From contig NZ_VTDM01000010.1 in the NCBI RefSeq assembly GCF_015627105.1, forward strand, positions 62,001 to 126,000: a stretch of 64,000 nt of DNA, given 5' to 3'. A program made the translations under genes and the position numbers. The stretch comes from Acinetobacter baretiae. GTDB lineage: Bacteria; Pseudomonadota; Gammaproteobacteria; Pseudomonadales; Moraxellaceae. The notes under the pieces were generated by a model. It ran no database searches. It was not told the origin of the DNA and saw only the letters and a program-made list of their open reading frames with translations. Below, one piece after another: positions 18,366-28,791 of this stretch. Positions within the stretch are counted from its first letter, which is position 1. The number at the start of each line of letters is the position of its first letter.

Positions 18366-21300
18366 ATGTTTATTTTTGAAAAAGAAATTTCAGCACTTCA
18401 CTTAGATCAGTTAAAACACAAACAAAAACGTTGGATTGGTGGTGTATCTGGTTCCGCCATAAGCGTATTGATCAAAGAAATTTTAACCACAAAAAAACCA
18501 TCACTTTTTGTGATGGTTGCAAAAAATTCGCAACACCTTATACAGTTAGAAAGTGAACTGGCATTTTATGGGGTACAGGCATTTGTTTTTCCAGATTGGG
18601 AAATTTTGCCCTATGATCGCTTATCACCCCATCAAGACATTGTTTCTGAACGTTTAGCCATTTTATCAAATATGCCAAACAGTGGCGTGTTATTGCTTAC
18701 AGCTTCTACATTTGCACAGCGTGTTGCACCACCTTCTTGGTTGTTAGGAGAGCATTTTGATATTCAAGTCGGGGATCAATTTGATTTAGAAAAACAAAAA
18801 AAACAGTTAATTCAAGCAGGGTATCACTTGGTTGATTCGGTATATGACCACGGAGAGTTTGCTGTGCGTGGCAGTATTATGGATATTTATGCTTCGGGTC
18901 AAACACAGCCTATTCGCATAGATTTATTTGATGATGAAGTGGAAACCTTAAGGTTTTTTGATCCAGAAACACAAAGAACAACAGAAAATTTAACGAAATT
19001 TAGTATTTTGCCTGCAAAAGAGTTTCCACTCAAAGAAGGCAGAACAATATTTCGTGACCGTTATGCGCAAAGTTTTCCTCGTTCCAATAGTAAAAAAAAT
19101 CCATTTTATCAAGATATTTTGGATGGAATATCATCACCGGGCATCGAATTTTACTTTCCTTTATTTTTTACTGAAGAAGCGATGTTGGCTGAAGGCTATG
19201 TGTCTTCATATTTACCCAATCATGCGGTGATTGTTACACATGATGGCCTTGATCAAGATTTATTAAATTTTTGGCAAGAAACTTATAAACGTTTTGAAGA
19301 TCGTAGACATAATTTAGACCAACCTCTTTTAGCACCTGAACAGCTTTTCCTACAGCCAAATCAACTGATTGAAAAGATGAATGCATTTCGCCGAATAGAA
19401 GTGTCTGAACAGGTATTGGCTGATAAAGTAGGTGTAATCAACTTAGCGACTCAGCCACCTCAAAAATTGGCTGTAGATATTAAAAAACAACAGCCGTTTG
19501 CGGAACTAAGTCAGTTTATTCGCTCGCAAACAGCGAAAGTACTTATTGTTGCAGAAACTGCGGGACGCCGAGAGTCATTAAAAGATGCATTACGTCCGCA
19601 TTTAGGCGAAGTAAAACAGGTTGGCTCTTATGCAGATTTTATTCAAGCTAAAACACCGTTAGCCATCACAAATGCACCATTAGATCGTGGTTTAGATGTA
19701 CCTCAACGTTTAGTCGTTATTTCTGAAAATCAACTCTATGAACATCGAGTCATTCAGCGTAGAAAGAAAAGACAGCAAGAAATATCTGAAGAATTTTTAA
19801 TTAAAAGTTTGACTGAGCTGAGTATTGGTTCACCGATTGTACATATAGATTACGGCGTTGGACGTTATGCAGGATTAGTGTTTTTAGAGATTGATGATCA
19901 AGCGCACGAGTTTTTACAGTTAAATTATGCAGGTGAGGCAAAAGTGTATGTTCCTGTATCGAATTTACATCTTATTAGCCGATATAGTGGAGGGGATCCT
20001 GATTTAGCACCTCTACACAAACTTGGTACAGATGCGTGGAATAAAGCCAAACGAAAAGCACTAGAACAAATACACGATGTAGCGGTTGAGCTATTGCATG
20101 TGCAAGCACGGCGTCAAGCAAAACCAAGTTTTGCATTTAAAGTGGATGAAACGTCTTACCCTTTATTTGCAAATTCATTTTTATATGAAGAAACATTAGA
20201 TCAAGCCAATGCTATTGAAATGACATTGCATGATATGCAGCAAGCAAAACCTATGGACCGTTTGATATGTGGTGATGTTGGTTTTGGTAAAACAGAAGTG
20301 GCAATGCGCGCAGCATTTGTCGCGGTTGAAAATGGTAAACAAGTTGCAGTTTTGGTACCAACAACGTTACTTGCACAACAACATTATGAATCATTTAAAG
20401 ATCGCTTTGCTGATTGGCCTGTGCGTATAGAAGTACTTTCTCGATTTGGTTCAAATAAAACCCATCAAAAAACCATTCAAGATCTTGCAGATGGGCAAGT
20501 GGACATTGTGATTGGTACACATAAAATTTTACAAGATCAAATCGTATTTAAAAATTTAGGTTTAATGGTGGTTGATGAAGAACATCGTTTTGGTGTTCGA
20601 GATAAAGAGCGTATTAAAGCATTACGTGCAGATGTCGATATGCTGACGCTCACAGCAACGCCTATTCCACGAACTTTAAATATGTCCTTTAGCGGTATGC
20701 GTAATTTATCTATTATTGCTACACCACCTGCACGTCGCTTGGCTGTAAAAACTTTTGTACAAGAGCAAACCAATGCCACAGTCACAGAGGCAATTTTGCG
20801 TGAGTTATTACGTGGTGGTCAAGTTTACTTTTTACATAATGAAGTCGATACCATTGAACGCACCGCAGAAAATATTCGAAGTTTAGTGCCTGAAGCACGC
20901 GTTGCGGTTGCACATGGTCAAATGCGTGAACGTGAGCTTGAGCAAGTGATGCAGCAGTTTTATCATAAAGAACATAATGTATTGGTGTGTTCTACAATTG
21001 TTGAAACAGGCATTGACGTACCAAATGCCAACACAATCATTATCGAACGTGCAGATAAACTGGGTTTAGCACAGCTTCATCAATTGCGTGGCCGTGTTGG
21101 TCGTTCGCATCATCAAGCCTATGCTTATCTTTTGGTTCCGTCTCTTAAAGGATTAAAAGGCGATGCTGAAAAACGTTTAGATGCCATACAACGTGCAACA
21201 CATTTGGGTGCAGGTTTTATGCTTGCCACTGAAGATTTGGAAATTAGGGGCGCAGGTGAGTTGCTTGGTGAAAAGCAAAGTGGTTCTATGCAAACCATTG

Positions 21301-21821
21301 GCTATAGTTTGTATATGGAAATGTTGGAAAAAGCGACTAAAGCTGTGCAAAAAGGTAAAACTGCAAATTTTGATGCGCCGTTGAATTTAACCGCAGAGAT
21401 CAATTTACATTTACCCGCACTGATTCCAGACAGTTATTTAGGAGATGCACATCAACGCCTTTTATTTTATAAACGGATTAGTAATACCAGTACTTCAGAT
21501 AAGTTGAACCACATTCGTATGGAGCTCATTGATCGCTTTGGGGTATTACCTGATGCGGTGAAACAGCTATTTGCAGTGCATGAAATTCGCTTAACTGCTG
21601 AACAATTAGAAATTAGTAAAATTGATGTTGCAGCTCAAGGTGGGTATTTAGAGTTTTCACCAACGACCCCTGTACAAGCAATCACTATTATTCAATTGAT
21701 GCAAAAGCAACCCAATCATTTTCGTATGGAGGGTGGCCAGCGTTTGAAATTATCTGTAAATTTAACGGACTATGCACAGCGTATTGCATTTGTTAAAGAG
21801 GTATTGGCACAGCTTTTATAG
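18366..21821 (+). CDS. mfd: Transcription-repair coupling factor Mfd
   Basis: Translocase that dislodges RNA polymerase stalled at lesions and recruits UvrA. 1151 aa, normal length. The N-terminal part is UvrB-like (GVSGSAISVLIKE and DWEILPYDRLSPHQDIVSERL match UvrB-homology modules). The RNA-polymerase-interacting domain follows near 480-560 (GSPIVHIDYGVGRYAGL). The RecG-like motor has Walker A GDVGFGKTE (near 636) and the DEEH box VVDEEHRFGVRDKERIK (near 736), TATPIPRT, and the helicase VI region QLRGRVGRSHHQAYAYLL. A C-terminal TRCF domain closes it. uvrB lies in the same window but far away. Confidence 0.97.
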   Translation: MFIFEKEISALHLDQLKHKQKRWIGGVSGSAISVLIKEILTTKKPSLFVMVAKNSQHLIQLESELAFYGVQAFVFPDWEILPYDRLSPHQDIVSERLAILSNMPNSGVLLLTASTFAQRVAPPSWLLGEHFDIQVGDQFDLEKQKKQLIQAGYHLVDSVYDHGEFAVRGSIMDIYASGQTQPIRIDLFDDEVETLRFFDPETQRTTENLTKFSILPAKEFPLKEGRTIFRDRYAQSFPRSNSKKNPFYQDILDGISSPGIEFYFPLFFTEEAMLAEGYVSSYLPNHAVIVTHDGLDQDLLNFWQETYKRFEDRRHNLDQPLLAPEQLFLQPNQLIEKMNAFRRIEVSEQVLADKVGVINLATQPPQKLAVDIKKQQPFAELSQFIRSQTAKVLIVAETAGRRESLKDALRPHLGEVKQVGSYADFIQAKTPLAITNAPLDRGLDVPQRLVVISENQLYEHRVIQRRKKRQQEISEEFLIKSLTELSIGSPIVHIDYGVGRYAGLVFLEIDDQAHEFLQLNYAGEAKVYVPVSNLHLISRYSGGDPDLAPLHKLGTDAWNKAKRKALEQIHDVAVELLHVQARRQAKPSFAFKVDETSYPLFANSFLYEETLDQANAIEMTLHDMQQAKPMDRLICGDVGFGKTEVAMRAAFVAVENGKQVAVLVPTTLLAQQHYESFKDRFADWPVRIEVLSRFGSNKTHQKTIQDLADGQVDIVIGTHKILQDQIVFKNLGLMVVDEEHRFGVRDKERIKALRADVDMLTLTATPIPRTLNMSFSGMRNLSIIATPPARRLAVKTFVQEQTNATVTEAILRELLRGGQVYFLHNEVDTIERTAENIRSLVPEARVAVAHGQMRERELEQVMQQFYHKEHNVLVCSTIVETGIDVPNANTIIIERADKLGLAQLHQLRGRVGRSHHQAYAYLLVPSLKGLKGDAEKRLDAIQRATHLGAGFMLATEDLEIRGAGELLGEKQSGSMQTIGYSLYMEMLEKATKAVQKGKTANFDAPLNLTAEINLHLPALIPDSYLGDAHQRLLFYKRISNTSTSDKLNHIRMELIDRFGVLPDAVKQLFAVHEIRLTAEQLEISKIDVAAQGGYLEFSPTTPVQAITIIQLMQKQPNHFRMEGGQRLKLSVNLTDYAQRIAFVKEVLAQLL

Positions 21822-21860
21822 CCTCCGAGCCTTTTATTGATTTTAATTGTTGTTAAAGAC

Positions 21861-21899
21861 AGCACTCTATGCGGTAAATTTTGTCACAAATAGAGTGCT
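21861..21899 (+). repeat. Inverted repeat downstream of mfd
   Basis: AGCACTCTAT (21861-21870) and ATAGAGTGCT (21890-21899) are perfect reverse complements with a 19-nt loop, 40 bases after the mfd stop. Without a U-tract it is a poor intrinsic terminator, though it could still define the 3' end. Confidence 0.65.
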
Positions 21900-21950
21900 T
21901 AGATATTCACAATTGCATCTATATGGTAGTATGAAGCAACTTCTACTGTC

Positions 21951-22400
21951 ATGATCTATAAAGATATGTTTAGTTTACATCCACAGTTAGCCCAAGATAC
22001 TTTTTTTGTTGGTGATTTTCCATTATCAACCTGTCGTTTAGTCAACGATATGCAATTTCCTTGGTTGATTCTTGTGCCAAGAGTGCCTGGTATTACCGAG
22101 TTGTATGAATTAAGCCAAGCAGATCAAGAACAATTTTTAAGAGAATCGAGTTGGTTGTCTAGCCAACTGGCAAAAGTATTTCGTGCAGATAAAATGAATG
22201 TTGCTGCTTTGGGAAATCTTGTGCCTCAGCTACATTTTCATCATGTTGTTCGTTATCAAAACGATACAGCATGGCCAAAACCTGTTTGGGGGCTAAATGC
22301 TGTACCTTACAGTAGTGATGTATTATCACATATGCGCCAAACACTGATGCTTGCCTTACGCGGACAAGGTGATATGCCATTTGATTGGCGTATGGATTAA
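21951..22400 (+). CDS. HIT-superfamily hydrolase-like protein
   Basis: 149 aa. The sequence LVPQLHFHHVVRYQNDTAWPKPVW carries a histidine-triad-like motif (H95, H97, H98), and FPWLILVPRVPGITELYEL resembles the N-terminal strand of HIT nucleotide hydrolases and transferases. Proteins of this kind act on nucleotide phosphoester or phosphoramidate bonds, but the substrate here is unknown. No strong ribosome binding site is seen before the ATG at 21951; an alternative ATG lies at 21966. Confidence 0.75.
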   Translation: MIYKDMFSLHPQLAQDTFFVGDFPLSTCRLVNDMQFPWLILVPRVPGITELYELSQADQEQFLRESSWLSSQLAKVFRADKMNVAALGNLVPQLHFHHVVRYQNDTAWPKPVWGLNAVPYSSDVLSHMRQTLMLALRGQGDMPFDWRMD

Positions 22401-22444
22401 TTCAAAATATATTCATGAATACACGGATTGCATAGGTGGCGTAG

Positions 22445-23896
22445 ATGCTATTTGAGCGTATTTCAATGAATAAATTTGTGATAGAAAGCATCTACCGTGC
22501 GGTCGGATATTTGATACTTTCTGTAGCTGTTTTTATTTACTATGCAAATGAAACAATGCAATTGGTGTATTGGATGGTACCCATTGCAAGTGTGGTACTT
22601 CTGCCTGTATCAATTAAAACCTTTGATTATTTAAAATATAAAGTGAACGAGGTTTTCGCACGACAGTTAGTTTTCGTGTACGATGTTATTGTGGCAGGGT
22701 TAGCAATAGCATCTGTACATTTTTCATTGGTTTTTAGCTTTTTATTAATTATTTGCCTTCTTTTTATTGGTACTACGTTTAAGGCCTCTTTTATTACTTT
22801 GGTCTTGATTAGTGCTATTGGTATAACAACCATTTGTTTAGCCAGTATTTTTGCTTTTGGTTTCGATCACTATTTTAATTTAAATCAAATACAATTAATT
22901 TTATATAGTTTTTTTTGTTTCTTATTATTTTTAGGCTCAGCTTTTTATTTTTATAAAAGCCATCTAGAGCATGTGAAAAAAACCAAGCATTATTATCAAG
23001 AACAAATGGATCGCTATATTCTTTTTTCAACTCAACTGAGTCGTTATGCACCAAAGCAATTGTGGCAGTCGATTATGAGTGGTGAAACAGAAGCCAAAAT
23101 TGATTATAAAAGAAAAAAAATGACGATTTTCTTTTCAGATATTCAAGGATTTACAGAGTTAGCTGAAAATTTACCTCCCGAAGAGCTTGCATTTTTATTA
23201 AATGATTATTTGGATCATATGACAGAAATTGCAAAAAAACATGAGGCGACTCTAGATAAATTTATTGGCGATGGTATTTTAATATTTTTTGGTGATCCAC
23301 ATAGTAAAGGCCTAGAACCAGATGCCAAAAAATGTATTGAAATGGCATTAATGATGCGTCAACAAATGCATGTATTGCGTGAGCGATGGTTGAGAATGGG
23401 TTTTCCTGAGTTACATATTCGTATGGGAGTAAGTACGGGATATTGCCACGTCGGTAACTATGGTTCTGATTACCGTATGTCTTATACTGTCATTGGACAT
23501 GATGTGAATCTTGCATCACGTTTGCAGGCGGTTGCTGATGTTGATGAAATCTTAATTGCAGACAGTACATATCATTTAATTAAAGATTATTTTATTTGTA
23601 TTCCAAAACAGCCTATGCAGTTGAAAGGAATGAATAATCCGATGAATACATGGCAAGTATTAGAAAAATATACAGGCAATACTGCAGATATACAGCAATG
23701 GTTCGATTACAATTATAAAGGATTTCATCTTTTACTTAATTTAGAGGAAATACAACATTATGAGCATGCTAAGCTGATTCAAATTTTAGAAAAGATGACA
23801 GATACGCTAAAAATGCAAAAAGAAATGACAACCAGCCAAGGTGTTGCAAAATTGACATTATCAGATGAATTAATTGAATTTATAGATAAAAAATAA
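22445..23896 (+). CDS. Membrane-bound class III adenylate/guanylate cyclase
   Basis: 483 aa. About six hydrophobic segments fill residues 15-175, then a short linker and a class III cyclase domain from about residue 220. Both metal-binding Asp are visible (FFSDIQGFTEL and DKFIGDGILIFFGDP). The Lys in LDKFIGDG and the Asp in VIGHDVNLASRLQ, at the base-selecting positions, suggest ATP as substrate, hence cAMP; the transition-state Arg lies in ASRL. AGGTGG sits 6 bases before the ATG at 22445. Possibly the Acinetobacter virulence-linked cyclase called CavA, which I cannot confirm. A candidate cAMP phosphodiesterase-like gene lies at 41.3 kb. Confidence 0.85.
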   Translation: MLFERISMNKFVIESIYRAVGYLILSVAVFIYYANETMQLVYWMVPIASVVLLPVSIKTFDYLKYKVNEVFARQLVFVYDVIVAGLAIASVHFSLVFSFLLIICLLFIGTTFKASFITLVLISAIGITTICLASIFAFGFDHYFNLNQIQLILYSFFCFLLFLGSAFYFYKSHLEHVKKTKHYYQEQMDRYILFSTQLSRYAPKQLWQSIMSGETEAKIDYKRKKMTIFFSDIQGFTELAENLPPEELAFLLNDYLDHMTEIAKKHEATLDKFIGDGILIFFGDPHSKGLEPDAKKCIEMALMMRQQMHVLRERWLRMGFPELHIRMGVSTGYCHVGNYGSDYRMSYTVIGHDVNLASRLQAVADVDEILIADSTYHLIKDYFICIPKQPMQLKGMNNPMNTWQVLEKYTGNTADIQQWFDYNYKGFHLLLNLEEIQHYEHAKLIQILEKMTDTLKMQKEMTTSQGVAKLTLSDELIEFIDKK

Positions 23897-23920
23897 ATGC
23901 TTAGCGTTACCTAAGCATTT
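23895..23920. terminator. Weak hairpin between cyclase and fdx
   Basis: AAATGCTTAG (23895-23904) and CTAAGCATTT (23911-23920) pair perfectly around a 6-nt loop, between convergent genes. The flanking T- and A-runs are short, so terminator strength is uncertain. Confidence 0.55.
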
Positions 23921-23934
23921 AAATGTCATTTTAA

Positions 23935-24273
23935 TTAATGATTTTCAGAAGCGTGATTGATCGTATATTTAGGAATTTCAACTTCTAGATCTTCATCTAC
24001 AATTTTAACCTGACAAGATAGACGTGAGTCAGGTTCAAGCCCCCATGCACGATCGAGTAAATCTGCTTCGACATCATTCATTTCATCTAGACCATCAAAG
24101 CCTTTACGAATCACAACATGGCAGGTTGTACATGCGCATGACATGTCACATGCATGTTCAATTTTAATGCCATGTTGATGTAGGCTAGAACATAAATTAC
24201 TATTTTCTTCAACTTCGAACTCTGCACCCTCTGGACAAAATTGTGCATGAGGAAGGACTTTAATACGTGGCAT
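23935..24273 (-). CDS. fdx: ISC-system [2Fe-2S] ferredoxin
   Basis: Electron donor for Fe-S cluster assembly on IscU. 112 aa, adrenodoxin-type. Cluster cysteines C42, C48 and C51 in ACDMSCACTTC plus a distal Cys in SRLSCQVK match E. coli Fdx (42, 48, 51, 87). Last gene of the isc operon, 9 bases after hscA. No iscX follows. Confidence 0.95.
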   Translation of the reverse strand: MPRIKVLPHAQFCPEGAEFEVEENSNLCSSLHQHGIKIEHACDMSCACTTCHVVIRKGFDGLDEMNDVEADLLDRAWGLEPDSRLSCQVKIVDEDLEVEIPKYTINHASENH

Positions 24274-24282
24274 AGCGGTTAC

Positions 24283-26148
24283 CTATTTAGTACTTGGGGT
24301 GGACCAGTCATCAAGTTTAGTGCCTTTGAGGGCGTGGTCAATATGGCGGTTCATACGTAAAGCAGCGAATTGGTCGCTATAGTGCTTTAGTTGTTTAATT
24401 GACCTTTCAATATCATCAATTTGATCACTTTGTAAAGTTGTGACTAATTGTTGTTGTGCTTGCTGTAGTTTGGTCAGTTGTTCTGGCGTGAGTAATGTCG
24501 CATCGGCTTTAATGGCTTGAGTTAATGCTTCAAGTTCACGCTCTGCTTCCATTTTAGTTTCATGTAAATGGCGTAAATGTTTATCTTCTTCTGCATACTT
24601 GTAGCCGTCAAGTAATAAGCGTTCCATATCTGTATCAGACAAGCCATAAGAAGGCTTAATATCAATATTTGCCTGTGTACCTGATGTGGTTTCTTGTGCA
24701 GATACAGCAAGTAATCCATCTGCATCGACTTGAAAGGTCACTTCGATACGTGCTTGACCTGCTGTCATCGGTGGAATACCGTGTAACACAAATTGACCTA
24801 GCGATCTACAGTGTTCGACTAAATCACGCTCACCTTGTAATACATGAATGAGCATAGCCGTTTGACCATCTTGATACGTAGTAAATTCTTGCTTACGTGC
24901 AATTGGAATTGCAGTATTACGAGGAATAAGGCGTTCCACTAAACCGCCCATCGTTTCTAAACCCAGTGAGAGAGGTGTAACATCTAATAACAGGGCTTGG
25001 TCTGTACGATTACCTATAAGCTGATCTGCCGTCATCGCAGCACCAATAGCAACCACTTCATCTGGGTTGATGCTACATAATGGTGTTTGCTTAAATAGTT
25101 GTTCTACAGCATCTTGTACAGCATATGAGCGGGTAGAGCCCCCGACAAGCACAACATGCTTGATATCTGTAAGTTCAAGTTTTGCATCTCGAAGTACACG
25201 TTTACATACGTGTAAAGTACGATCTAATGCAGGCTGTATAATTTTTTCAAATGTTACTCTATCTAATTCGATTTTTTGTTGTTCAACTTGAATCGAGACG
25301 TGTTTTTGTGTAGAAAGATCTTCTTTGGCTTTTTTGGCTGCAATGACCAAATGTGCATATGTTTCATTGTCTACATTATCAATCGCAAGTTGTTGTTTTA
25401 GCCATTTTACAATGAGTCGATCTAAATCATCACCACCTAATGCTGTATGACCACCTGTTGCTAAAACTTCAAAAACACCTTGTGAAAATCGTAAAATAGA
25501 GACATCGAATGTACCACCACCTAAATCGTAAATGACATAGTTTTGGTCTATTTCTAATTGAGATGTGTGATCTAAACCATATGCAACAGCAGCAGCAGTG
25601 GGTTCATTCAGTAAACGTAACACATTTAATCCAGCTAACTGCGCTGCATCACGAGTGGCTTGTCTTTGGGCTTCATCAAAATATGCAGGGACGGTAATAA
25701 CCGCACCTTGTATAGGATGAGCTACACTTTGCTCTGCACGATGTTTGAGTTGTGTGAGTAAGTCAGCTGAAATTTCGACAGGCGTTTTTTGACCAACAGC
25801 GGTTTGAAATGTTGGCATATCTTGTGCCGTACCTAAAAGTTGGTACGGATGTTGAAATTTAATGTCTGCCTGAGAGCGTCCCATAAAACGTTTAACAGAT
25901 GTAATCGTATTTGTCGGATCATTCACTAAAAAATCTTGTGCTTCATAGCCATAAGAGGTGGCTTCATTCGAGTAATGTACAACGGAGGGGAGCAATACAT
26001 GGCCATGTTGATCGGGCAGTACTTGTGCTTGACCCGATCGAACTGTTGCCACTAAAGAGTGCGTTGTTCCTAAGTCAATACCGATAGCGACACGATGTTG
26101 ATGTGGGTCGCTTGATTGTCCGGGCTCTGCAATTTGCAAAAGGGCCAT
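24283..26148 (-). CDS. hscA: Fe-S assembly Hsp70 chaperone HscA
   Basis: Specialised Hsp70 that drives cluster release from IscU, recognising its LPPVK motif. 621 aa. The ATPase domain opens with [17 protein letters not shown], with [13 protein letters not shown] and [14 protein letters not shown] following. The substrate-binding domain begins near residue 390 ([17 protein letters not shown]). It lacks the long acidic tail and EEVD-like end of DnaK. It lies between hscB and fdx. Confidence 0.95.
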   Translation of the reverse strand: MALLQIAEPGQSSDPHQHRVAIGIDLGTTHSLVATVRSGQAQVLPDQHGHVLLPSVVHYSNEATSYGYEAQDFLVNDPTNTITSVKRFMGRSQADIKFQHPYQLLGTAQDMPTFQTAVGQKTPVEISADLLTQLKHRAEQSVAHPIQGAVITVPAYFDEAQRQATRDAAQLAGLNVLRLLNEPTAAAVAYGLDHTSQLEIDQNYVIYDLGGGTFDVSILRFSQGVFEVLATGGHTALGGDDLDRLIVKWLKQQLAIDNVDNETYAHLVIAAKKAKEDLSTQKHVSIQVEQQKIELDRVTFEKIIQPALDRTLHVCKRVLRDAKLELTDIKHVVLVGGSTRSYAVQDAVEQLFKQTPLCSINPDEVVAIGAAMTADQLIGNRTDQALLLDVTPLSLGLETMGGLVERLIPRNTAIPIARKQEFTTYQDGQTAMLIHVLQGERDLVEHCRSLGQFVLHGIPPMTAGQARIEVTFQVDADGLLAVSAQETTSGTQANIDIKPSYGLSDTDMERLLLDGYKYAEEDKHLRHLHETKMEAERELEALTQAIKADATLLTPEQLTKLQQAQQQLVTTLQSDQIDDIERSIKQLKHYSDQFAALRMNRHIDHALKGTKLDDWSTPSTK

Positions 26149-26176
26149 GTGTTAAACATCCTTGATAAGTGTAAAG

Positions 26177-26689
26177 TTAGAAATCATCGTCTAAATGTGT
26201 TTGATGATCAAGAAGATCTTCTTCTGCTTTATCTATATCTTTTAAAACTTTCTGAAAAAATTGTAGTTTGCGAACGCTATCTTGAGCATCTGCCCATTGT
26301 TGTTGCGTAAACTGTGTATTAAATGTATGCGTTAAAGTTGCAACATTTGAATGTATTTCTTTTCTGAGTTGCTCGAGTTGCTCTACGGACAGTGCTTCAT
26401 CGAGCATTTCTCTCATCTCTAGTGCAGATTGTAAGAAATTTAAATCATGAATGGATTGGTCGAGATATTGATCTTGTTGCTTTAATTTTAATAGATAACC
26501 TGCGCGAGAGTCGACATGTAAGAGTGTTTTATACCCTTGGTTAATTTCACTTGACTGAATGAGCGCCGCATTTTTATCTTTTGCTTGATCTGGATGGTGT
26601 TGCTGTTGCAATTTTAGAAAATTTGCTTTGAGTAAACTTAGATTGATATCTAATTGCTCAGGAAGATCAAACTGTTCAAAATAGTTCAT
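26177..26689 (-). CDS. hscB: Fe-S assembly J-domain co-chaperone HscB
   Basis: Delivers IscU to HscA. 170 aa. The N-terminal J domain has the HPD triad in QQQHHPDQAKDK (about 36-38). The C-terminal domain is a helical IscU-binding bundle. The stop is 28 bp before hscA. A terminator-like hairpin lies between this gene and iscA, so hscBA-fdx may be expressed at a lower level than iscRSUA. Confidence 0.93.
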   Translation of the reverse strand: MNYFEQFDLPEQLDINLSLLKANFLKLQQQHHPDQAKDKNAALIQSSEINQGYKTLLHVDSRAGYLLKLKQQDQYLDQSIHDLNFLQSALEMREMLDEALSVEQLEQLRKEIHSNVATLTHTFNTQFTQQQWADAQDSVRKLQFFQKVLKDIDKAEEDLLDHQTHLDDDF

Positions 26690-26712
26690 ATGTCATCGCC
26701 ATAAAAAGCCAA

Positions 26713-26731
26713 AAACGGTGAAACACCGTTT
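26713..26731 (-). terminator. Terminator-like hairpin inside the isc operon
   Basis: AAACGGTG (26713-26720) and CACCGTTT (26724-26731) form a perfect 8-bp stem with a 3-nt loop. On the minus strand the stem is followed by a short T-rich stretch (TTTTTGGCTTTTT). Position: between iscA and hscB. Probably a partial terminator or an RNA-stability element. Confidence 0.65.
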
Positions 26732-26768
26732 AAAGGACATTGCAAAAGAGTGGACGTTTGCGTGAGAC

Positions 26769-27089
26769 TTAAACAGTGAAAGATTCACCACAGCCACATT
26801 CCCCTTTTTTATTGGGGTTATTAAACTCAAAACCTTCGTTTAAACCATTTTTGACATAGTCCATTTCTAACCCACTAAGATAAACCAAGCTTTTGGGGTC
26901 GATAAAAATTTTCGCCCCAAAATGCTCGAAGATGTGGTCGTGTTGGTCTATATCATCTACAAACTCAAGTACATATGCTAGACCTGAACATCCTGAAGTT
27001 TTCACCCCAACACGAATGCCTTCGCCTTTACCACGGTTTACAATGTAGTTGCGAATATGTGTTGCAGCGCTTTCGGTTAAGTAGATCAT
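26769..27089 (-). CDS. iscA: A-type Fe-S carrier IscA
   Basis: Binds iron or Fe-S clusters and passes them to apoproteins. 106 aa, with the three conserved cysteines C34 (SGCSGLAY), C98 and C100 (GECGCGESF). It is 24 bp after iscU and part of the isc operon. Confidence 0.94.
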   Translation of the reverse strand: MIYLTESAATHIRNYIVNRGKGEGIRVGVKTSGCSGLAYVLEFVDDIDQHDHIFEHFGAKIFIDPKSLVYLSGLEMDYVKNGLNEGFEFNNPNKKGECGCGESFTV

Positions 27090-27113
27090 GAAAACTCCGT
27101 CTGTTGGTAATAT

Positions 27114-27500
27114 TTAAGCGTGAGATTTTTTAGTACGAAAATCTTCAATGGCAGCTTTAATTGCATCTTCTGCAAGTACAGAGCAGTGTACTTTTACAGG
27201 AGGAAGTGCAAGTTCAGTTGCAATATCAATATTTTTAATCGCTTGTGCTTCATCTAACGTTTTACCTTTAAGCCATTCTGTGACTAAAGAGCTTGAAGCA
27301 ATTGCTGAACCACAACCATAAGTTTTAAAACGTGCTTGTTCAATGATGCCGTCGTCACCTACTTGAATTTGTAGACGCATGACATCACCACATGCAGGTG
27401 CACCAACCATACCTGTACCTACATTGTCTGCATTTTTATCTAAAACGCCCACATTTCTCGGGTTTTCGTAATGATCAATTACTTTATCGCTATATGCCAT
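27114..27500 (-). CDS. iscU: Fe-S cluster scaffold IscU
   Basis: Scaffold on which IscS sulfur and iron assemble. I choose the ATG at 27500 (128 aa, the family length; MAYSDKVIDHYENPRNVG). AGGAGA lies 7 bases upstream, and the 13 residues further 5' are not family-like. The cluster ligands are in GAPACGDVM, GCGSAIASSS and VHCSVLAED; the HscA recognition motif LPPVK is intact. Confidence 0.96.
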   Translation of the reverse strand: MAYSDKVIDHYENPRNVGVLDKNADNVGTGMVGAPACGDVMRLQIQVGDDGIIEQARFKTYGCGSAIASSSLVTEWLKGKTLDEAQAIKNIDIATELALPPVKVHCSVLAEDAIKAAIEDFRTKKSHA

Positions 27501-27572
27501 GATACTTCTCCTAACCTGGGTGTTGCCTAAGTTTTGCAATATATGTTGTTTAAATTTGAAAGAGTGGTGAAA

Positions 27573-28790
27573 TTAATGTTCAGCCCACTCAACCGATGAG
27601 AGGTCAATCCCATCTTTGTACATATCCCAAAGTGGAGATAAGTCACGTAGTTTTTCAACAGCAGATTTGGTAATGGCAATTACATGATCAATTTCCGCTT
27701 CAGTGGTGTATTTACCAAAACTAAAACGAATTGAACTATGCGCAAGCTCATCAGACAAGCCAAGTGCTCTAAGTACATAAGATGGCTCTAATGTTGCTGA
27801 AGTACATGCAGAACCACTTGACACTGAAATGTCTTTAAGTGCCATCATGAGCGATTCACCTTCAACAAAGTTGAAACTTACATTGAGATAGTTTGCAACA
27901 TTGTATACAGGGTGACCGTTTAAGAAGACTTGCTCTAAATCTTGTAAACCATTCCATAGACGGTCACGTAAAACACGTAATCTTTCTTGTTCAGCAACTA
28001 AGTTTTTGCCTGCAAGTTCAAATGCTTCGCCCATGCCTACAATTTGGTGCGTTGCTAAAGTACCTGAACGCATACCACGCTCATGACCACCACCGTGCAT
28101 TTGTGCTTTTAGGCGTACACGTGGTTTACGACGTACATAAAGTGCACCAATTCCTTTTGGGCCATAGATTTTATGTGCAGAAAAGCTCATTAAGTCTACG
28201 TTAAGTGTACTTAAATCAATTTTAACTTTTCCTGCAGCTTGTGCGGCATCTACATGAAAAAATGTTTTATTGGCACGTGTAAGCTCACCAATGGCTGCGA
28301 TATCAGTGGTGGTACCAATTTCATTGTTTACCATCATTAGTGAGACTAAAACTGTATCAGGACGTAATACTTCAGCAACCATGTCTGCAGTAATTAAACC
28401 TGTTTTCGCTTCAGGTTCAATGTATGTAATTTCGAAACCTTCCGATTCAAGCTCACGACAGGTGTCTAAAATGGCTTTATGCTCAATTTTACTAGTAACA
28501 ATATGCTTACCCTTTTGTGCATAAAATTGCGCAATTCCTTTTAGTGCCAAATTATCTGCTTCAGTTGCACCTGAAGTCCAGACAATTTCACGTGGGTCTG
28601 CGTTGACAAGATTGGCAACTTGTTCACGTGCATATTCGGCTTTTTCTTCAGATTGCCAACCATGAGCATGTGAGCGTGAGGCAGGGTTACCAAAGGTACC
28701 ATCGAAAGTAAGACATTCCATCATGCGTTCAGCCACGATAGGGTCTACTGGTGTTGTTGCTGCGTAATCAAGATAGATTGGACGTTTCAT
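27573..28790 (-). CDS. iscS: Cysteine desulfurase IscS
   Basis: PLP enzyme that turns cysteine into alanine and an enzyme persulfide, supplying sulfur to IscU and to tRNA thiolation. 405 aa. The PLP lysine is in [13 protein letters not shown]; the persulfide cysteine is in [15 protein letters not shown] single base separates its start from the iscR stop. Confidence 0.96.
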   Translation of the reverse strand: MKRPIYLDYAATTPVDPIVAERMMECLTFDGTFGNPASRSHAHGWQSEEKAEYAREQVANLVNADPREIVWTSGATEADNLALKGIAQFYAQKGKHIVTSKIEHKAILDTCRELESEGFEITYIEPEAKTGLITADMVAEVLRPDTVLVSLMMVNNEIGTTTDIAAIGELTRANKTFFHVDAAQAAGKVKIDLSTLNVDLMSFSAHKIYGPKGIGALYVRRKPRVRLKAQMHGGGHERGMRSGTLATHQIVGMGEAFELAGKNLVAEQERLRVLRDRLWNGLQDLEQVFLNGHPVYNVANYLNVSFNFVEGESLMMALKDISVSSGSACTSATLEPSYVLRALGLSDELAHSSIRFSFGKYTTEAEIDHVIAITKSAVEKLRDLSPLWDMYKDGIDLSSVEWAEH

Positions 28791-28791
28791 G

